Shown here one piece after another: positions 52,291 through 62,838 of a DNA stretch of 64,000 bases (within the stretch, counting starts at the first letter, position 1; every line of letters begins with the position of its first letter). The position numbers and the translations under genes are program-made. This DNA is from Mycolicibacterium monacense (GTDB lineage: Bacteria > Actinomycetota > Actinomycetes > Mycobacteriales > Mycobacteriaceae), in NCBI RefSeq assembly GCF_010731575.1, contig NZ_AP022617.1, positions 4,774,001-4,838,000 on the forward strand, given 5' to 3'. The notes below the pieces were generated by a model that saw only the letters and a list, made by a program, of their open reading frames with translations, had not been told where the DNA came from and did not search any database.

Positions 52291-54088
52291 CGCCGTGTGG
52301 GGGTGGTGCTAACACTTCTTCTTCCAGTGGATCGGCCGGGGGGTCAACGTAGGCGGCCTGGACCACCTCCTTACCGTCCGGCGACACCAGAAGCGCCTGG
52401 CCAGGCGGCCGTTTCCGCAGTTTGATCTCGCTCGAGGGGAACTCCGTCTTCTCCCCGGACAGGAACAGCGTCGGGGTCCCGGCGCCGTACGCCGCCCCCA
52501 CGAACTTGTCCATGGTGGCCCGATGCGCCTGGCTCATCTGGCAGGTCACGATGATGTGCAGGCCGATGTCGGCGGCCGCGGGAAGCAGTGGGGCCAGCGG
52601 TGCCATCGGCGGCACCATGCCGGACGCCGCGACGATCATGTGCCAGTCGTCGACCAGCAGCACCACGTCGGGTCCGCTCCACCACGACCGCGACCGCAAC
52701 TGGGCCGTGGTGAGGTCCGGCGGCGGCAGTCGCTTCTGCAGGTTGGTCGCCAACGCCTTGATTGCCGCCTCGAGCGATGCGTGATTGCGGTTGACCGCGC
52801 CTGCGTCGAGAAGGTGGCTCTGGGGCACCGCGTCCAGCAACGCCGACCGATAGTCGGCCAGCATGAACCGCACTTGCTGGGGACTGTTGCGGCGGCAGAT
52901 CGCCTGCGCCACCGCGTGGGCGATCGTCGTTTTGCCGGACTTGGGCGCACCGAAGATCAACAGATGCGGCGTCATCTGCATCTCGTTGTAGGCGACGCTG
53001 AGATCGGATTCCCGCACACCCAGCGGAATGCGCCACCGCGTGCGGTAGTCGGCGTCGGGTCCCGGCGGGTTGGGGTCGAGTTCGTCGAGATGGACCCGTT
53101 CCGGCAGCACCCGCACCTGCGGCGCCCGGACCGTGTGCCGGGCGGCGATCTGGGCGACGGCCGACGTGATCGCCGGGACGAGGTTGGCCGCGCTGTGCTG
53201 CCCGTCGAGGCGTGGCACGCCCATCATCAGATGGTGCTTCTCCATCGAGATCGCCCGGCCCGGCCGGTTCGCCGGGATCTCGCGGGTGATGCGGTCGATC
53301 TGCGTCTCGTTCACATCGCCGAGCCGGAACTCGATCTTGGTGCCGAGGTAGTCGCGGACGCGTGACTTCAACTCGGTCCAGCGCGGCGTCGAGATGATCA
53401 CGTGCACCCCGAACGCGAGGCCCTGACCGGCCAGGTCCTGGACGACCGGTTCGAGGTCGGGGAACTCCGCGACGAACGCCGGCCACCCGTCGATCACCAG
53501 GAAGACGTCGCCGAACGGATCGGCGGCGGCCGGGTTGTTCGGATCCTCCCGCATCTGCCGGTAGCCCGCGATCGACCCGACCCGCAACTCCTTGAAGGTC
53601 CGCTCTCGTTGCCGCTGAACGGCTTTCACCTCGGCGACCACGCGGTTGACACGGTCCGGTTCGGCACGGGTGGCGACGCCGCCGACGTGCGGCAGATCCT
53701 CGAGGTACATCAGACCGCCGCCGCCGAGGTCGACGCAGTAGAACTGCACGTCGCGCGGGGAGTGGGTGGCCGCCGCCGACAGGATCAACGTCTGCAGGAA
53801 CGTCGACTTACCGGTCTGCGGTGCCCCGCCGATCGCGATGTTGCCGCCCGCGGCGGACACGTCGACACCCCAGATGTCCTGGCGGTGCCTGCGGGGTTCG
53901 TCCATGATGCCCAGCCCGAACCGCAGCGGCCGGCGCTGATGGTCGCGTTCGACGAGTTCGTCGACCGGCGTGGGATCGGTCAGGGGCGGCAGCCACATCC
54001 GGTAGGCGCGGATCTCGCCCGTCGTGAGCTGATCGAGGACGACCTCGCGAAGGACCTTCTGTTCGGCGGCCTGCCTCGACGCCGTCAT
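52286..54088 (-). CDS. eccCb1: EccCb1, ESX-1 FtsK/SpoIIIE ATPase (domains 2 and 3)
   Basis: A 600-residue ATPase with two P-loops: [10 protein letters not shown] near residue 90 and [13 protein letters not shown] near 380. It carries the second and third ATPase domains of the EccC motor, which in other ESX systems is one protein with EccCa. The third domain binds the C terminus of EsxB. It overlaps eccCa1 by 4 bp. Confidence 0.93.
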   Translation of the reverse strand: MTASRQAAEQKVLREVVLDQLTTGEIRAYRMWLPPLTDPTPVDELVERDHQRRPLRFGLGIMDEPRRHRQDIWGVDVSAAGGNIAIGGAPQTGKSTFLQTLILSAAATHSPRDVQFYCVDLGGGGLMYLEDLPHVGGVATRAEPDRVNRVVAEVKAVQRQRERTFKELRVGSIAGYRQMREDPNNPAAADPFGDVFLVIDGWPAFVAEFPDLEPVVQDLAGQGLAFGVHVIISTPRWTELKSRVRDYLGTKIEFRLGDVNETQIDRITREIPANRPGRAISMEKHHLMMGVPRLDGQHSAANLVPAITSAVAQIAARHTVRAPQVRVLPERVHLDELDPNPPGPDADYRTRWRIPLGVRESDLSVAYNEMQMTPHLLIFGAPKSGKTTIAHAVAQAICRRNSPQQVRFMLADYRSALLDAVPQSHLLDAGAVNRNHASLEAAIKALATNLQKRLPPPDLTTAQLRSRSWWSGPDVVLLVDDWHMIVAASGMVPPMAPLAPLLPAAADIGLHIIVTCQMSQAHRATMDKFVGAAYGAGTPTLFLSGEKTEFPSSEIKLRKRPPGQALLVSPDGKEVVQAAYVDPPADPLEEEVLAPPPHGG

Positions 54089-56322
54089 GACGTCACCGCC
54101 GTATCGAAGATCGGGGTCGCGGTGAACTTGTGGATCCGCACCCGGTTGCGGGTGGACTGGCGGGGTTTGACCTCACCGTCCTCCTGGACCGTCGTCGCCG
54201 GGACGTAGGGGTTGCCGGTGTAGACGCTCTGGAACTTCACCGGGTCCTCCATGCCGACGCGCAGGAAGCCGACACCGCTCTCCTTGTTGGTGATGTACTG
54301 CGCCTCCGGCGTCCCGATCACCGCCTTGGACTCCGCGGAGCTGGTGGTGCGCAAAGCGATTCGATACGTGAGGTTCGGCTCGAGCTTGTCGATGCGCACC
54401 CCGCCGGTGTTCAGCGACTGGGTGGCCAGCAGCAGATGCACCCGCAGTGAGCGGCCCACCCGGCAGATGCGGTCGAACAGCGCGATGAAGTCCGGGTGGT
54501 TCTGCAGCAGTTCGGCGAATTCGTCGACGACGACGAACAGTGTCGGCAGCGGCGGCAGGTCGGCGCCGCGTTCGCGGTGCTTCTCGTACTCCGCCACACC
54601 GGACAGCGCGCCCGCGGCCCCGACCTGCATACCGGCCTGCCGCAGGATCGACTGCCGCCGGTCCAGTTCGCCGGTGAGCACCTCACCCATGCGGCTGACG
54701 AGTTCGGCTTCCTCTTCCATGTTGGTCACCACCGCCGCGGTGTGCGGCAGTTTCTCCATGCCGAGGAAGGTCGACCCGCCCTTGAAGTCGGTCAGCAGCA
54801 GGTTCACCTGATCGGGATGGTGGGTCGCCGCGAGCGAGAGGATCAGCGTCCGAAGGAATTCCGACTTACCCGAACCGGTGGTGCCGATCAGCATCCCGTG
54901 CGGGCCCGCGCCGAACTCCGCGCCCTCCTTGATGTCGAGATACATGATGTCGCCGGTCCGCAGCTCGTGCCCGAACGGGATCTTCAGCCGGTCGCGGTCG
55001 GTGTCGGCGAACATCCGCCAGCGCGCCGGGGTCACCTCTTCCACGGTCTGGGCGCCGACGAGCTGGTGCCACTCGGTGGCGACCTTCTTCTGCACCCGCA
55101 CGTTCTTGTCGATGATCGCGCCGGTGATGGACCAGCCCGCGAGCTTGCGGGCGATGCGGCCGGCCTGGCCGGGGGTGAGCCGGTCGCTGCTGTTGGTGAC
55201 CAGCCGGAAGGACGAGTTCGGCATCCGGTCGTCGGCGGTGCCGTCGGCCGCGACCCGGATCCGGTAGGCCGAGCCGTTGTGGTTGCCGAGCGTGAGCACC
55301 GTGACCCCGGCGCGGCCGTCGGCCGGGAATCCGGCGCGGCCACCGGTGAGGTCGACCACGACGACGTACGGGCCGCTGGGCGCCGAATCGGCGGTGTGCG
55401 GTCCGCGCGCGGTGAGATCGCTCAACCCGTCCGGCCGGGTGAACACCATGCGGGTGGGTCCGGCGGCGTCGACGTCGCTCTGGTGCTGAACGTGCGGAAG
55501 CCATTTGAGCCAGCTCCAGTTCGGGTCCTCCGGGTTGTCGGTGAGCACCCGCAGCTGGAGCAGATCCGGTGGATGGAAGACCGCGAGGTGGCAGATCATC
55601 GCCGCCAGCAGGGCGGCGGAGCCGTCGGGGTCACCGCCGATCGCGATGGTCGGAAACGACCGCAGCTGAAGCAGTTTCGGACAGTCGTGGATGAGGCCGT
55701 GGGTGCGCAGGAACTTGGTCACCCACATGTGGCTGACCGGTTCGAGGTGCGGTTGCGGGGCGGCCTGCGGACCGGCGAGCCCGTTGACGTCTCCGATGGA
55801 GGGTTTGAGCAGCCGGTCCACCGCCGGTTCGGAACCCAGACCGATCCGCGTCGCGGCGAAGAACTCGCTGTTGGCCTGACGCGACCACTGGCGGTTCGTG
55901 CCGATGATCGACAGCAGATCCTCGGGATGCGGTGCGTGGTAGTTGAAGAACGTCACCTGCGCGGCGGCCGACGACGTGACGCGAGTGCGCAGACCCGACA
56001 GGTACCGCAGGTATTCCTTGCGGTCGGCGTTGATCTCGGGCACCCGCTTGGCGCCCGACCCGCCGCCGGCCATGAAGCCGACCGTGGCCATCACCATCAT
56101 CAGCGGCATCATCAGCATGTAGGGCGAGAGCTGCCGGACGCCGGTGAAGATCATGATCGAGATCATCCCGAGCATGCAGCCGCCCATCACCCACGGCAGC
56201 GCGCGCTGAATACCCGACGGCGGGATCTCCACGCCCAGATCATCGGGTGGGGTGACGGTGATCTCGCCTGGGGTCAGCCGAGGACCCCGTTTGATGATCG
56301 GGGTGAACTTCTTCGTGGTCAT
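54085..56322 (-). CDS. eccCa1: EccCa1, membrane-bound ESX-1 FtsK/SpoIIIE ATPase
   Basis: A 745-residue EccCa protein. Two membrane helices (about 43-88) are followed by a DUF domain and the first FtsK-type ATPase domain with Walker [12 protein letters not shown] (near 480) and Walker [13 protein letters not shown]. It is the motor part anchored in the ESX-1 complex. It starts 13 bp after eccB1 and overlaps eccCb1 by 4 bp. Confidence 0.93.
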   Translation of the reverse strand: MTTKKFTPIIKRGPRLTPGEITVTPPDDLGVEIPPSGIQRALPWVMGGCMLGMISIMIFTGVRQLSPYMLMMPLMMVMATVGFMAGGGSGAKRVPEINADRKEYLRYLSGLRTRVTSSAAAQVTFFNYHAPHPEDLLSIIGTNRQWSRQANSEFFAATRIGLGSEPAVDRLLKPSIGDVNGLAGPQAAPQPHLEPVSHMWVTKFLRTHGLIHDCPKLLQLRSFPTIAIGGDPDGSAALLAAMICHLAVFHPPDLLQLRVLTDNPEDPNWSWLKWLPHVQHQSDVDAAGPTRMVFTRPDGLSDLTARGPHTADSAPSGPYVVVVDLTGGRAGFPADGRAGVTVLTLGNHNGSAYRIRVAADGTADDRMPNSSFRLVTNSSDRLTPGQAGRIARKLAGWSITGAIIDKNVRVQKKVATEWHQLVGAQTVEEVTPARWRMFADTDRDRLKIPFGHELRTGDIMYLDIKEGAEFGAGPHGMLIGTTGSGKSEFLRTLILSLAATHHPDQVNLLLTDFKGGSTFLGMEKLPHTAAVVTNMEEEAELVSRMGEVLTGELDRRQSILRQAGMQVGAAGALSGVAEYEKHRERGADLPPLPTLFVVVDEFAELLQNHPDFIALFDRICRVGRSLRVHLLLATQSLNTGGVRIDKLEPNLTYRIALRTTSSAESKAVIGTPEAQYITNKESGVGFLRVGMEDPVKFQSVYTGNPYVPATTVQEDGEVKPRQSTRNRVRIHKFTATPIFDTAVTS

Positions 56323-56335
56323 CCAGCGACTCCAG

Positions 56336-57811
56336 TCATCGGCTGCCTCCCGGTCGGGCGCCCGCCACCGGACCGTCCTCGCCGACCTTGCGCGGGTTGG
56401 GGTTCGCGGGCAGGGTGTCGTGTTCGAGCAGTGCGGCCTGCTTCGACAGCACCGGCCCGTCGACGAGCAGGCTGACCACCTGCCACGGCGCGGTCAACGG
56501 TCCGACCAGGCCGAGATTCTTGGCGGTCTCCTCGTCGGAGACGCCGTAGCGCACGCCCTGCGGGTCGATGTAGTAGAGGCTCTCGCCGTACCGCGGATCC
56601 GGTGACTGCAACCGGATGAACTGCCCGCCGTCGATGTACACGGTGGAGTCGCCGGTGATCTGCCGGATGCCGGTGTTCAACGCCGACGCGGCGATCGGCA
56701 GTCGCCGGCCGGCGATGACCGTCGTCCGGGGCGCCTGATCGCCTGCGACGCGCTGCCACGACCAGCACAGCGTCGGATCGTCCTGGCGCAGCAGGATGTC
56801 GAGTGCCTTGTCGGGCAGCGGTGAGACGTAGACCTGCTCCGGAATCCGCGCCACCACACTGGCTTCCACCATCGGCGGCTCGATCAGACCGTAGGAGTTG
56901 GTGGCGCGCAGCGCTGCGGCGGTCGGGTCGTTGACGCGGGCCACCCCGTCGGCCAGCACGACGTAGTGCTGCTGATCGTCGGATTCGGTCACCGTCTCGA
57001 ACACCGAGCCGATCACCAGATTCGCAGGCAGCCCAACGGTATTGGGTTCACCGGCGCGGGCCACCTGGGGCAGTTGCCATGGCCCGGCGTTCGGCAGGGC
57101 GTTGAACAGCCCCTCGGAGATCGGGGTCGCCCTGGCCGTCACCGGGATCCCGACGGCCGACGTCACCGCACGGTCGGCCAGGTCGATCGAGTGTCGGCCA
57201 CCCTCGGTCACCAACCAGTTGGCACCCTTGAACGACACCAGCATGCCCTGGTCCGGACGCAGCGGACCGACGGTCGAGTCGACCACCAGCGGGCGCACCA
57301 GGACCGACGTCTCCACCCTCGGGACCACGCTCTCCGGTTTGGTGACGGTGTCGCACAGGGTCCACATCGACTCGGCCGCACCGGAGACCGGCGTCGCATA
57401 GGGCGCGCCGGGGATGCCGATCGGTTGTCCCTTCGACATCCGGTTCAGCTCTTCGGATTTCACCGCGACCGGGGTTCCGGGGTTGCCGAGGACCAGCCGC
57501 GCCGAGGTGAGGTTGTACACCGGCCTCAGTTCCCCGCCGCCAGGCATCACCACATAGAGCTGGTTGGTGCTGCGGTCGACGAGCAGCTGGTCACCGCCGC
57601 GCTTGCCCAGCGGTTTGAAGTACGCCATCAGCGCCGCGCCGAGACAGATCAGCACCGCGATGATGATGCCCGCGCCCACCGCGCGGCTGTAGAACTGCAG
57701 CGGATCGTCGAACATCCGGGTGTCGCGGCGCACGATCGCGTGCTCGACCCGGCGCAGCAGGAAGCGCCAACCGCTGACCTGCACCTTGGTGGTAAGCCGG
57801 AAACTCGCCAT
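56336..57811 (-). CDS. eccB1: EccB1, ESX-1 periplasmic/membrane component
   Basis: A 491-residue EccB. A cytosolic N terminus ([17 protein letters not shown]), one membrane helix (about 45-68) and a large periplasmic repeat domain with paired Cys ([14 protein letters not shown]). The end shows [19 protein letters not shown]. It holds the periplasmic side of the complex. It begins 3 bp after eccA1. Confidence 0.93.
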   Translation of the reverse strand: MASFRLTTKVQVSGWRFLLRRVEHAIVRRDTRMFDDPLQFYSRAVGAGIIIAVLICLGAALMAYFKPLGKRGGDQLLVDRSTNQLYVVMPGGGELRPVYNLTSARLVLGNPGTPVAVKSEELNRMSKGQPIGIPGAPYATPVSGAAESMWTLCDTVTKPESVVPRVETSVLVRPLVVDSTVGPLRPDQGMLVSFKGANWLVTEGGRHSIDLADRAVTSAVGIPVTARATPISEGLFNALPNAGPWQLPQVARAGEPNTVGLPANLVIGSVFETVTESDDQQHYVVLADGVARVNDPTAAALRATNSYGLIEPPMVEASVVARIPEQVYVSPLPDKALDILLRQDDPTLCWSWQRVAGDQAPRTTVIAGRRLPIAASALNTGIRQITGDSTVYIDGGQFIRLQSPDPRYGESLYYIDPQGVRYGVSDEETAKNLGLVGPLTAPWQVVSLLVDGPVLSKQAALLEHDTLPANPNPRKVGEDGPVAGARPGGSR

Positions 57812-57814
57812 ACC

Positions 57815-59536
57815 TCACCCGCTGATGTTCAGGCGGGAATGCACGGCGGCGATCGCCGACGCCATGTCCTCGCCGTTGATTTCGCTCAATTGCTCGACCC
57901 CGAGGCTGTCGAAGTCCAGGGACCGGGCCAACCGCATGTCACGGCTCTGCTCACCGGCCTCCACCAGCTGCCGGGCGTAACGACCGTTGCCGGCGATGTC
58001 CAGCGCCGGCTTCCCGCCCAGGGTGCGCTGCCCGAGCAGCGTCGCCGCCTCGAGCACGAGTTTGGCGGCATCCTCGTTCACCGACGAGTCATTGGCGGCG
58101 GCAATGACTTTCGCGATCTCGACGATCTCGTCGGGAGAGTACGAGTCGAACTCGATGCGGGTGGCGAAGCGCGACCGCAGGCCGTCGTTTGTTTCGAGCA
58201 GCCGATCGATGTCGGCGCTGTAGCCGGCGATGATCACCACCAGTCGGTCCCGGTCGTTCTCCATGCGGGCCAGCAGCGTGTCGAGGGCTTCGGTGCCGAA
58301 CGGGTCGGCGCGGCCGTCGCGCTCCTGAACCAACGTGTAGGCCTCGTCGATGAACAGCACCCCGCCGACCGCGCGGTCGATCGTGCGGGCGGTCTTGACC
58401 GCCGACTGGCCTTCGTATTCGGCGACGAAATCCTTGCGCGAGGTCTCGACGAGCTTGGGTTCGGAGATCACCCCCAGCCCGGCGAGGATGTTCGCCACCA
58501 CGCGGGCGATGGTCGTCTTACCGGTGCCGGGCGGGCCGGCGAAGATCATGTGCTTCGAGGTCTGCGCGACCTTCATCCCGCGGGCCGCCCGGATCTTGGC
58601 CATCTGGGTGGCGGCACGGTAGGCCTCGATCTGTTCCTTGACCCGGCTCAGCCCGATCTGCCGGTCGAGTTCGGCCTGAGCCTCCTCGAGCAGCCGCTCC
58701 CGACCGGAGGTGTCGGCCACGGCGCTGGCCGGATCCCACGGATCGGTGCGGGCGGCGATTTTCTCCGCGGTGGTGGTGACCAATCGGTACGACGGATCGC
58801 GAAGGACCGCAGTCACCTTCGGCTCGGGATGGGTGGCCTGCAGCCACTCCAGCAGCGCTCGCGCGCCCTCTTCGTTGCCCTGGCTGCGGTAGGTCATCGC
58901 CAGGTACCAGGCGATGGTCTGGGCGCAGGCCTGACCGGCGGGTGAGCTGTTCATCTCCGTCAGTCGCCGTTCGGCCTCGGTGAACAGTCCGAGGTTCGCC
59001 GCGGCCACACCGTGGGCCACCCCGGCGGCGGCGGCGAGAAACTTGTCCGGCCAGGAGTTGGCGCCGCGCACCTGGTCGATCACGTCGGTCCAGCGTTCGG
59101 CCGCGCCGTAGACGACGGTCTTCACCCACGCGATGAGGTGGTCCGCGCCGCCGGGCGGAACGTTCTCGAGCGCCTCCATGGCGTCGGTGAAGTTCCCTTC
59201 CTTCGCCTCGTTCACCGCGAAGCCCATCGTGATGGCCAGCGGCGAGGTGATCGGGTAGGTGATCTCCCCGAACAGGCCGCCGATCGGGATGCGTGCGGCG
59301 AGGGTGTTCATCGAGATCTCGGCGGCGCCGGCGAGTTGTCCGAAGTTGCCGCGCGAGTACCACGCCCGGAACAGCGTCACCCGGTCCATGTCGCCGCAGC
59401 GGATCCGTCCCACCCAGGCGTCGCAGGCGGTTTCGTCGTAGTTGGTGATGTCGGTGAACAGCTCGTAGGAACGGGCGGGGGCGTTGGGCAGCATGCCGAC
59501 CGCACTGCCGAACAGGCTGGCCAGGTGATCACTCAT
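57815..59536 (-). CDS. eccA1: EccA1, cytosolic AAA+ ATPase of ESX-1
   Basis: A 573-residue protein, exactly the length I recall for M. tuberculosis EccA1. TPR-like helical repeats fill residues 1-270, and the CbbX-type AAA+ domain (about 300-570) has Walker A GPPGTGKTT and Walker B VLFIDEAYTL. It interacts with EspG/EspC-type substrates before export. ATG 59536 was chosen since MSDHLASLF matches the family start; the frame extends only 4 codons upstream. It overlaps espH by 8 bp. Confidence 0.93.
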   Translation of the reverse strand: MSDHLASLFGSAVGMLPNAPARSYELFTDITNYDETACDAWVGRIRCGDMDRVTLFRAWYSRGNFGQLAGAAEISMNTLAARIPIGGLFGEITYPITSPLAITMGFAVNEAKEGNFTDAMEALENVPPGGADHLIAWVKTVVYGAAERWTDVIDQVRGANSWPDKFLAAAAGVAHGVAAANLGLFTEAERRLTEMNSSPAGQACAQTIAWYLAMTYRSQGNEEGARALLEWLQATHPEPKVTAVLRDPSYRLVTTTAEKIAARTDPWDPASAVADTSGRERLLEEAQAELDRQIGLSRVKEQIEAYRAATQMAKIRAARGMKVAQTSKHMIFAGPPGTGKTTIARVVANILAGLGVISEPKLVETSRKDFVAEYEGQSAVKTARTIDRAVGGVLFIDEAYTLVQERDGRADPFGTEALDTLLARMENDRDRLVVIIAGYSADIDRLLETNDGLRSRFATRIEFDSYSPDEIVEIAKVIAAANDSSVNEDAAKLVLEAATLLGQRTLGGKPALDIAGNGRYARQLVEAGEQSRDMRLARSLDFDSLGVEQLSEINGEDMASAIAAVHSRLNISG

Positions 59537-60029
59537 GGCTACCTGCATACCTGGTGGTGAAGACCTCGGCGCGGTGCGCTCGGGCCTCTTCGGGGGTGGG
59601 CAGTTCGAGGTCGCGCTGCAGGAAGTCGCGGGTCGCGGGGTCGTCGTGGCCCTGTTCGCGCATCCCGTCGAGCATGAACTCGTACTGCGCCGACTTGGCG
59701 TCCTGTGCGGCCAGTCCCGCGATCACCACGATCTCCTCCGCGAGTTCGGTTTCGGACATGTGCACCGCCCGCGGTGACAGGTCGATGTGCTGGACCCGGC
59801 CGTCGAGGTAGCTGGTGACGGTGACGGTGCCAGGTGGATTGGTCACCGTGAACAGCGGTTCGGGCTCGGGCTCGTCGGACAGTCCGTACCCGGCGAACGC
59901 GTCGAGCGCGGCGAGGTCCCCGCCGTCCACCTCACCGTCGTCCTCGACGGGCACCGGCCGGTAGAAGTCGAGCGCCGACAGGTCGTCGGCGTCGTCATCG
60001 GGGTCGCGCGTCGAAAAGTCACCCGCCAT
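59529..60029 (-). CDS. espH: EspH, ESX-1 associated acidic protein
   Basis: A 166-residue acidic protein with an Asp/Glu-rich N terminus (DPDDDADDLSALDFY) and a C-terminal helical region related to EspD/EspH (VHMSETELAEEIVVIAGLA). Rv3867 (EspH) occupies the same place between espG1 and eccA1. It is needed for ESX-1 substrate handling in pathogens. It begins 12 bp after espG1 ends. Confidence 0.85.
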   Translation of the reverse strand: MAGDFSTRDPDDDADDLSALDFYRPVPVEDDGEVDGGDLAALDAFAGYGLSDEPEPEPLFTVTNPPGTVTVTSYLDGRVQHIDLSPRAVHMSETELAEEIVVIAGLAAQDAKSAQYEFMLDGMREQGHDDPATRDFLQRDLELPTPEEARAHRAEVFTTRYAGSHE

Positions 60030-60041
60030 GGAGGGTTCCGC

Positions 60042-60890
60042 TCACTCCCCGTGGAAGGCGTCGGCGTCGCTGTGGTCGAACCACGTCTTCGACGGGAGGA
60101 AGTCGACCAGCCCGTCGAGCGCGCGCTGCAGGTTCTCCTGGGTCCCGGGCAGGAAGCTGCCGTAGAGCTCACCGCTGACCCGGCGGGGGATCGACACGAT
60201 GCGGCCGTGCGGGGAGTCGAGTACACCGGCGGCCACGTCCGTCGTGGTCTGGGTGCCGCCCGGGTGGCGTTCGGTGGCGGTGAGCTCCACCCAGCTCGCC
60301 GGCTCGCTGATGATGTCGGCGTAGGCGCGCGCTGATGTCAGGGCTATCCCGTAGGCCTGGAGTTCGTTGGCCGTCCGGCATTGGGCGAGTTTGGCGGCCA
60401 CCCCCGTCAGCGGTTCCACGTCCGCGGGCGGTGCGGTGCCCAGCACCGTCGTCACCATGTTGGCGAGGCCGATCTGCGGGGCGATGCGCTGCAGCACCAG
60501 CATCTCGTCGTCCCTGGCGGCGACGACGTGGCGATCACCTTTGCGGCACACCACGAAGCGGACCATCTTGCCGCCGAGGTCGCGCCGCCACCACCGGCCT
60601 TCGAGGACCCGGTCCGACCGGCTCAGGGTGTCGACCATCGCGGCGACCTCGGGGTGCGGATCACCGTAGAAGTTCAGTACGCCCTGCTCGGTGAGATCGC
60701 GGGCCACCTGGTCCCACACGATCTTGCGGAGATCCGGCTGCGGGATGTTGAGGCGGATGCCGAGCGAAGGCGGGAAGTCCGACGCGCTCATGCGGTCGGC
60801 GATGACGAGCATCCCGTCGATCGTGACCTCGACGGCGACGACGTCGTCGTAATGGGTGCCGCTGGATGCGGCCGGTGCGCCGGCCATCAT
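60042..60890 (-). CDS. espG1: EspG1, PE/PPE-specific chaperone of ESX-1
   Basis: A 282-residue EspG. It has VEVTIDGMLVIADRM near the N terminus, the LEGRWWRRDLGG strand and the late GELYGSFLPGTQENLQRALDG motif. It binds the tip of PPE proteins, here probably the PPE68-type protein, and keeps them soluble. It is the first gene of the minus-strand ESX-1 arm; no espE/espF genes precede it. Two ATG codons in tandem (60890, 60887) are both possible starts. Confidence 0.92.
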   Translation of the reverse strand: MMAGAPAASSGTHYDDVVAVEVTIDGMLVIADRMSASDFPPSLGIRLNIPQPDLRKIVWDQVARDLTEQGVLNFYGDPHPEVAAMVDTLSRSDRVLEGRWWRRDLGGKMVRFVVCRKGDRHVVAARDDEMLVLQRIAPQIGLANMVTTVLGTAPPADVEPLTGVAAKLAQCRTANELQAYGIALTSARAYADIISEPASWVELTATERHPGGTQTTTDVAAGVLDSPHGRIVSIPRRVSGELYGSFLPGTQENLQRALDGLVDFLPSKTWFDHSDADAFHGE

Positions 60891-61431
60891 CGGACTGCCC
60901 CGACCCGCAGATCACCCATCGGACCCCCAACTCTCATCGCGCCAGGCGCGCGGCGGATTCTGCCCTGGATTGTTCGGACATTTGCCGCATCCCGCAACAG
61001 CGTCGGCGAAACACCAGGTTCGGCGTCCCTTCGCCGCAAGTGAGCGTACCAGCGCACCAGGCACCTCCAGCGCACGATTTTCCAGGCCGGGCCATCGCAT
61101 CTGCCGGCGCGTCTACCGCAAGATCAGCAATATACAACGCCTGCCACTTCTGCCGTTCACCTCCGTCTCACGGATTCCTCAGCGAACACTCAGACCGCCA
61201 CGCCGGGGGTGGCTCGCACCGTGGCGGCGTCCGCCACGCAAATCCGGTCGGACATATCCGGCGTTCGCGGTCGCAACCACATCCGGCGGGGTCCCGCTGC
61301 GGCAGCGCGGTGGGCGTTCGTGCGCCATAACTTTGCTGATGTCGCTCGGTGGCCGGGGCCGCGCGAATCGCGAGCCGCTTGGTCGATACTGGGTCGACGT
61401 CCGTCTCGCCTGACCTCCGGAGGAGACCGTA
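60891..61431. other. 541-bp divergent intergenic region, ESX-1 promoter zone
   Basis: No convincing gene is seen; the short frames have unlike-mycobacterial composition. It separates divergent espG1 and the EspI-like gene and should hold promoters for both, including that of the long ESX-1 arm. AATATACAACG near 61129 gives a TATACA -10-like hexamer on the plus strand, without a good -35. EspR- or PhoP-type sites may be present but cannot be assigned. espE and espF, which occupy this place in M. tuberculosis, are missing. Confidence 0.7.
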
Positions 61432-62721
61432 GTGACCGACCGCGATGACGCCCTGCGCAGAGAGCTCGGCTGGACCGGCCAGGAGGATGAGGACTTCGAA
61501 CCGGACACCGGGCCCTCGGGACTGCGCGCGACCCCGCCCCCGCCGCCCGTGCCCGACCCGGAGCGGCGCACCAGCTTCCGCGACCCTCAGCAGTCGCGGC
61601 CCGGACCGCCGCCCGCTCCGCCGCGTCCGCAACCCACCAACTGGGGTCAGCCGCCCGGCTGGCAGCCCGCCCGCGGACCGCTGCCGCCGGCGGGGACGCC
61701 GCCGCAACAGAGTCGGCCCCCCGAGGGTTACGGTCCCGAGAGTTACGGTCCCGGCGGTCCGATGGCCCAACCAGGGTCCTATGCCGACTGGATCCGGGTC
61801 GACGAGCTGGTACCGCCGCGCCGCACCCCACCGGCACATGGTTGGCGCCGGTGGGTCTACCGCCTGAGCTTCGGTCGGATCAACCCCGGTCAGTCGCCCG
61901 AGGAGCTGCGTCAGCTCGAGCTCGAGAACAAGGTCCGGGGTGTGCTCCGCGGGCACTACAAGGTCGGTGTGATGGGTAAGGGCGGCGTCGGCAAGACGAC
62001 GGTGTCGGCCAGCATCGGCTCGGTGTTCGCCGAACTCCGGCAGGACGATCGCGTGGTCGCGATCGACGCCGACACCGCGTTCGGCAAATTGGGCAGCCGG
62101 GTGGATCCGAATGCGCAGGGAAGTTACTGGGAGCTCGCGTCCGATCAGCATCTCGAATCGTTCGCCGATGTGCGCAGCCGCGTCGGCAACAACGCCGCCG
62201 GATTGTTCGTGCTCGCCGGAGAGGGGTCGCCGGCCCGTCGCAGAGTGCTCGATCCGGCGATCTACCGTGAGGCCGCCTCACGGCTGGACCGCTACTTCTC
62301 CATCTCGATCGTGGACTGCAGTTCCACCATGGACTCGCCCGTCACCCAGGAGGTCCTGCGCGATCTCGACGCGTTGATCGTCGTCTCCTCGCCGTGGGTG
62401 GACGGTGCGGCTGCCGCCGGGCAGACGCTCGACTGGCTGGCGGCCCGCGGCATGACCGGGCTGCTGCAACGAACTGTGGTGGTACTCAACGACTCTGACG
62501 GCCACGCCGACAAACGGACCCGGTCGATCCTGGCGCAGCAGTTCGCCGGACACGGTCAGCGGGTCATCGAGATCCCGTTCGACGGGCACCTGCGGCCCGG
62601 CGGCGTCATCAGCGGAACACGTGAGATGTCGCCCGCGGCGCGGCGGAAGTTCCTCGAACTGGCGGCGGCGCTCGCCGACCACTTCCCGTCGACCGACGAC
62701 CGATCCCGGGAACGCGGCTGA
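61432..62721 (+). CDS. EspI-like MinD/ParA ATPase with proline-rich N terminus
   Basis: A 429-residue protein with the same architecture as EspI: an acidic N terminus, a Pro/Gly-rich stretch (about 32-115), a basic segment (RRWVYRLSFGRINPG) and a MinD/ParA-type ATPase (about 175-420) with KGGVGKT (183-189) and VVAIDADTAFGKLG. The sequence differs clearly from espI of this locus. GGAGGAGA precedes the GTG start. It is divergent from the ESX-1 arm. It may regulate ESX-1 or an unlinked process. Confidence 0.85.
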   Translation: MTDRDDALRRELGWTGQEDEDFEPDTGPSGLRATPPPPPVPDPERRTSFRDPQQSRPGPPPAPPRPQPTNWGQPPGWQPARGPLPPAGTPPQQSRPPEGYGPESYGPGGPMAQPGSYADWIRVDELVPPRRTPPAHGWRRWVYRLSFGRINPGQSPEELRQLELENKVRGVLRGHYKVGVMGKGGVGKTTVSASIGSVFAELRQDDRVVAIDADTAFGKLGSRVDPNAQGSYWELASDQHLESFADVRSRVGNNAAGLFVLAGEGSPARRRVLDPAIYREAASRLDRYFSISIVDCSSTMDSPVTQEVLRDLDALIVVSSPWVDGAAAAGQTLDWLAARGMTGLLQRTVVVLNDSDGHADKRTRSILAQQFAGHGQRVIEIPFDGHLRPGGVISGTREMSPAARRKFLELAAALADHFPSTDDRSRERG

Positions 62722-62838
62722 CGCCTTCGACCTGCCCACCGGGGGTGCCCAGCAACGTCATCATTTGCTAGGTTCGCTAGCGGGACCGCCTCCAGGATCG
62801 GGGGAGTCGGCCGTAGGACGACTCAGGAGTGAACCACG

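Noticed and set aside
60856..61413. 185-codon plus-strand frame upstream of the EspI-like gene
   Set aside because: It overlaps the espG1 start, is rich in Arg/Pro/Ser without any family pattern and has no ribosome-binding site.
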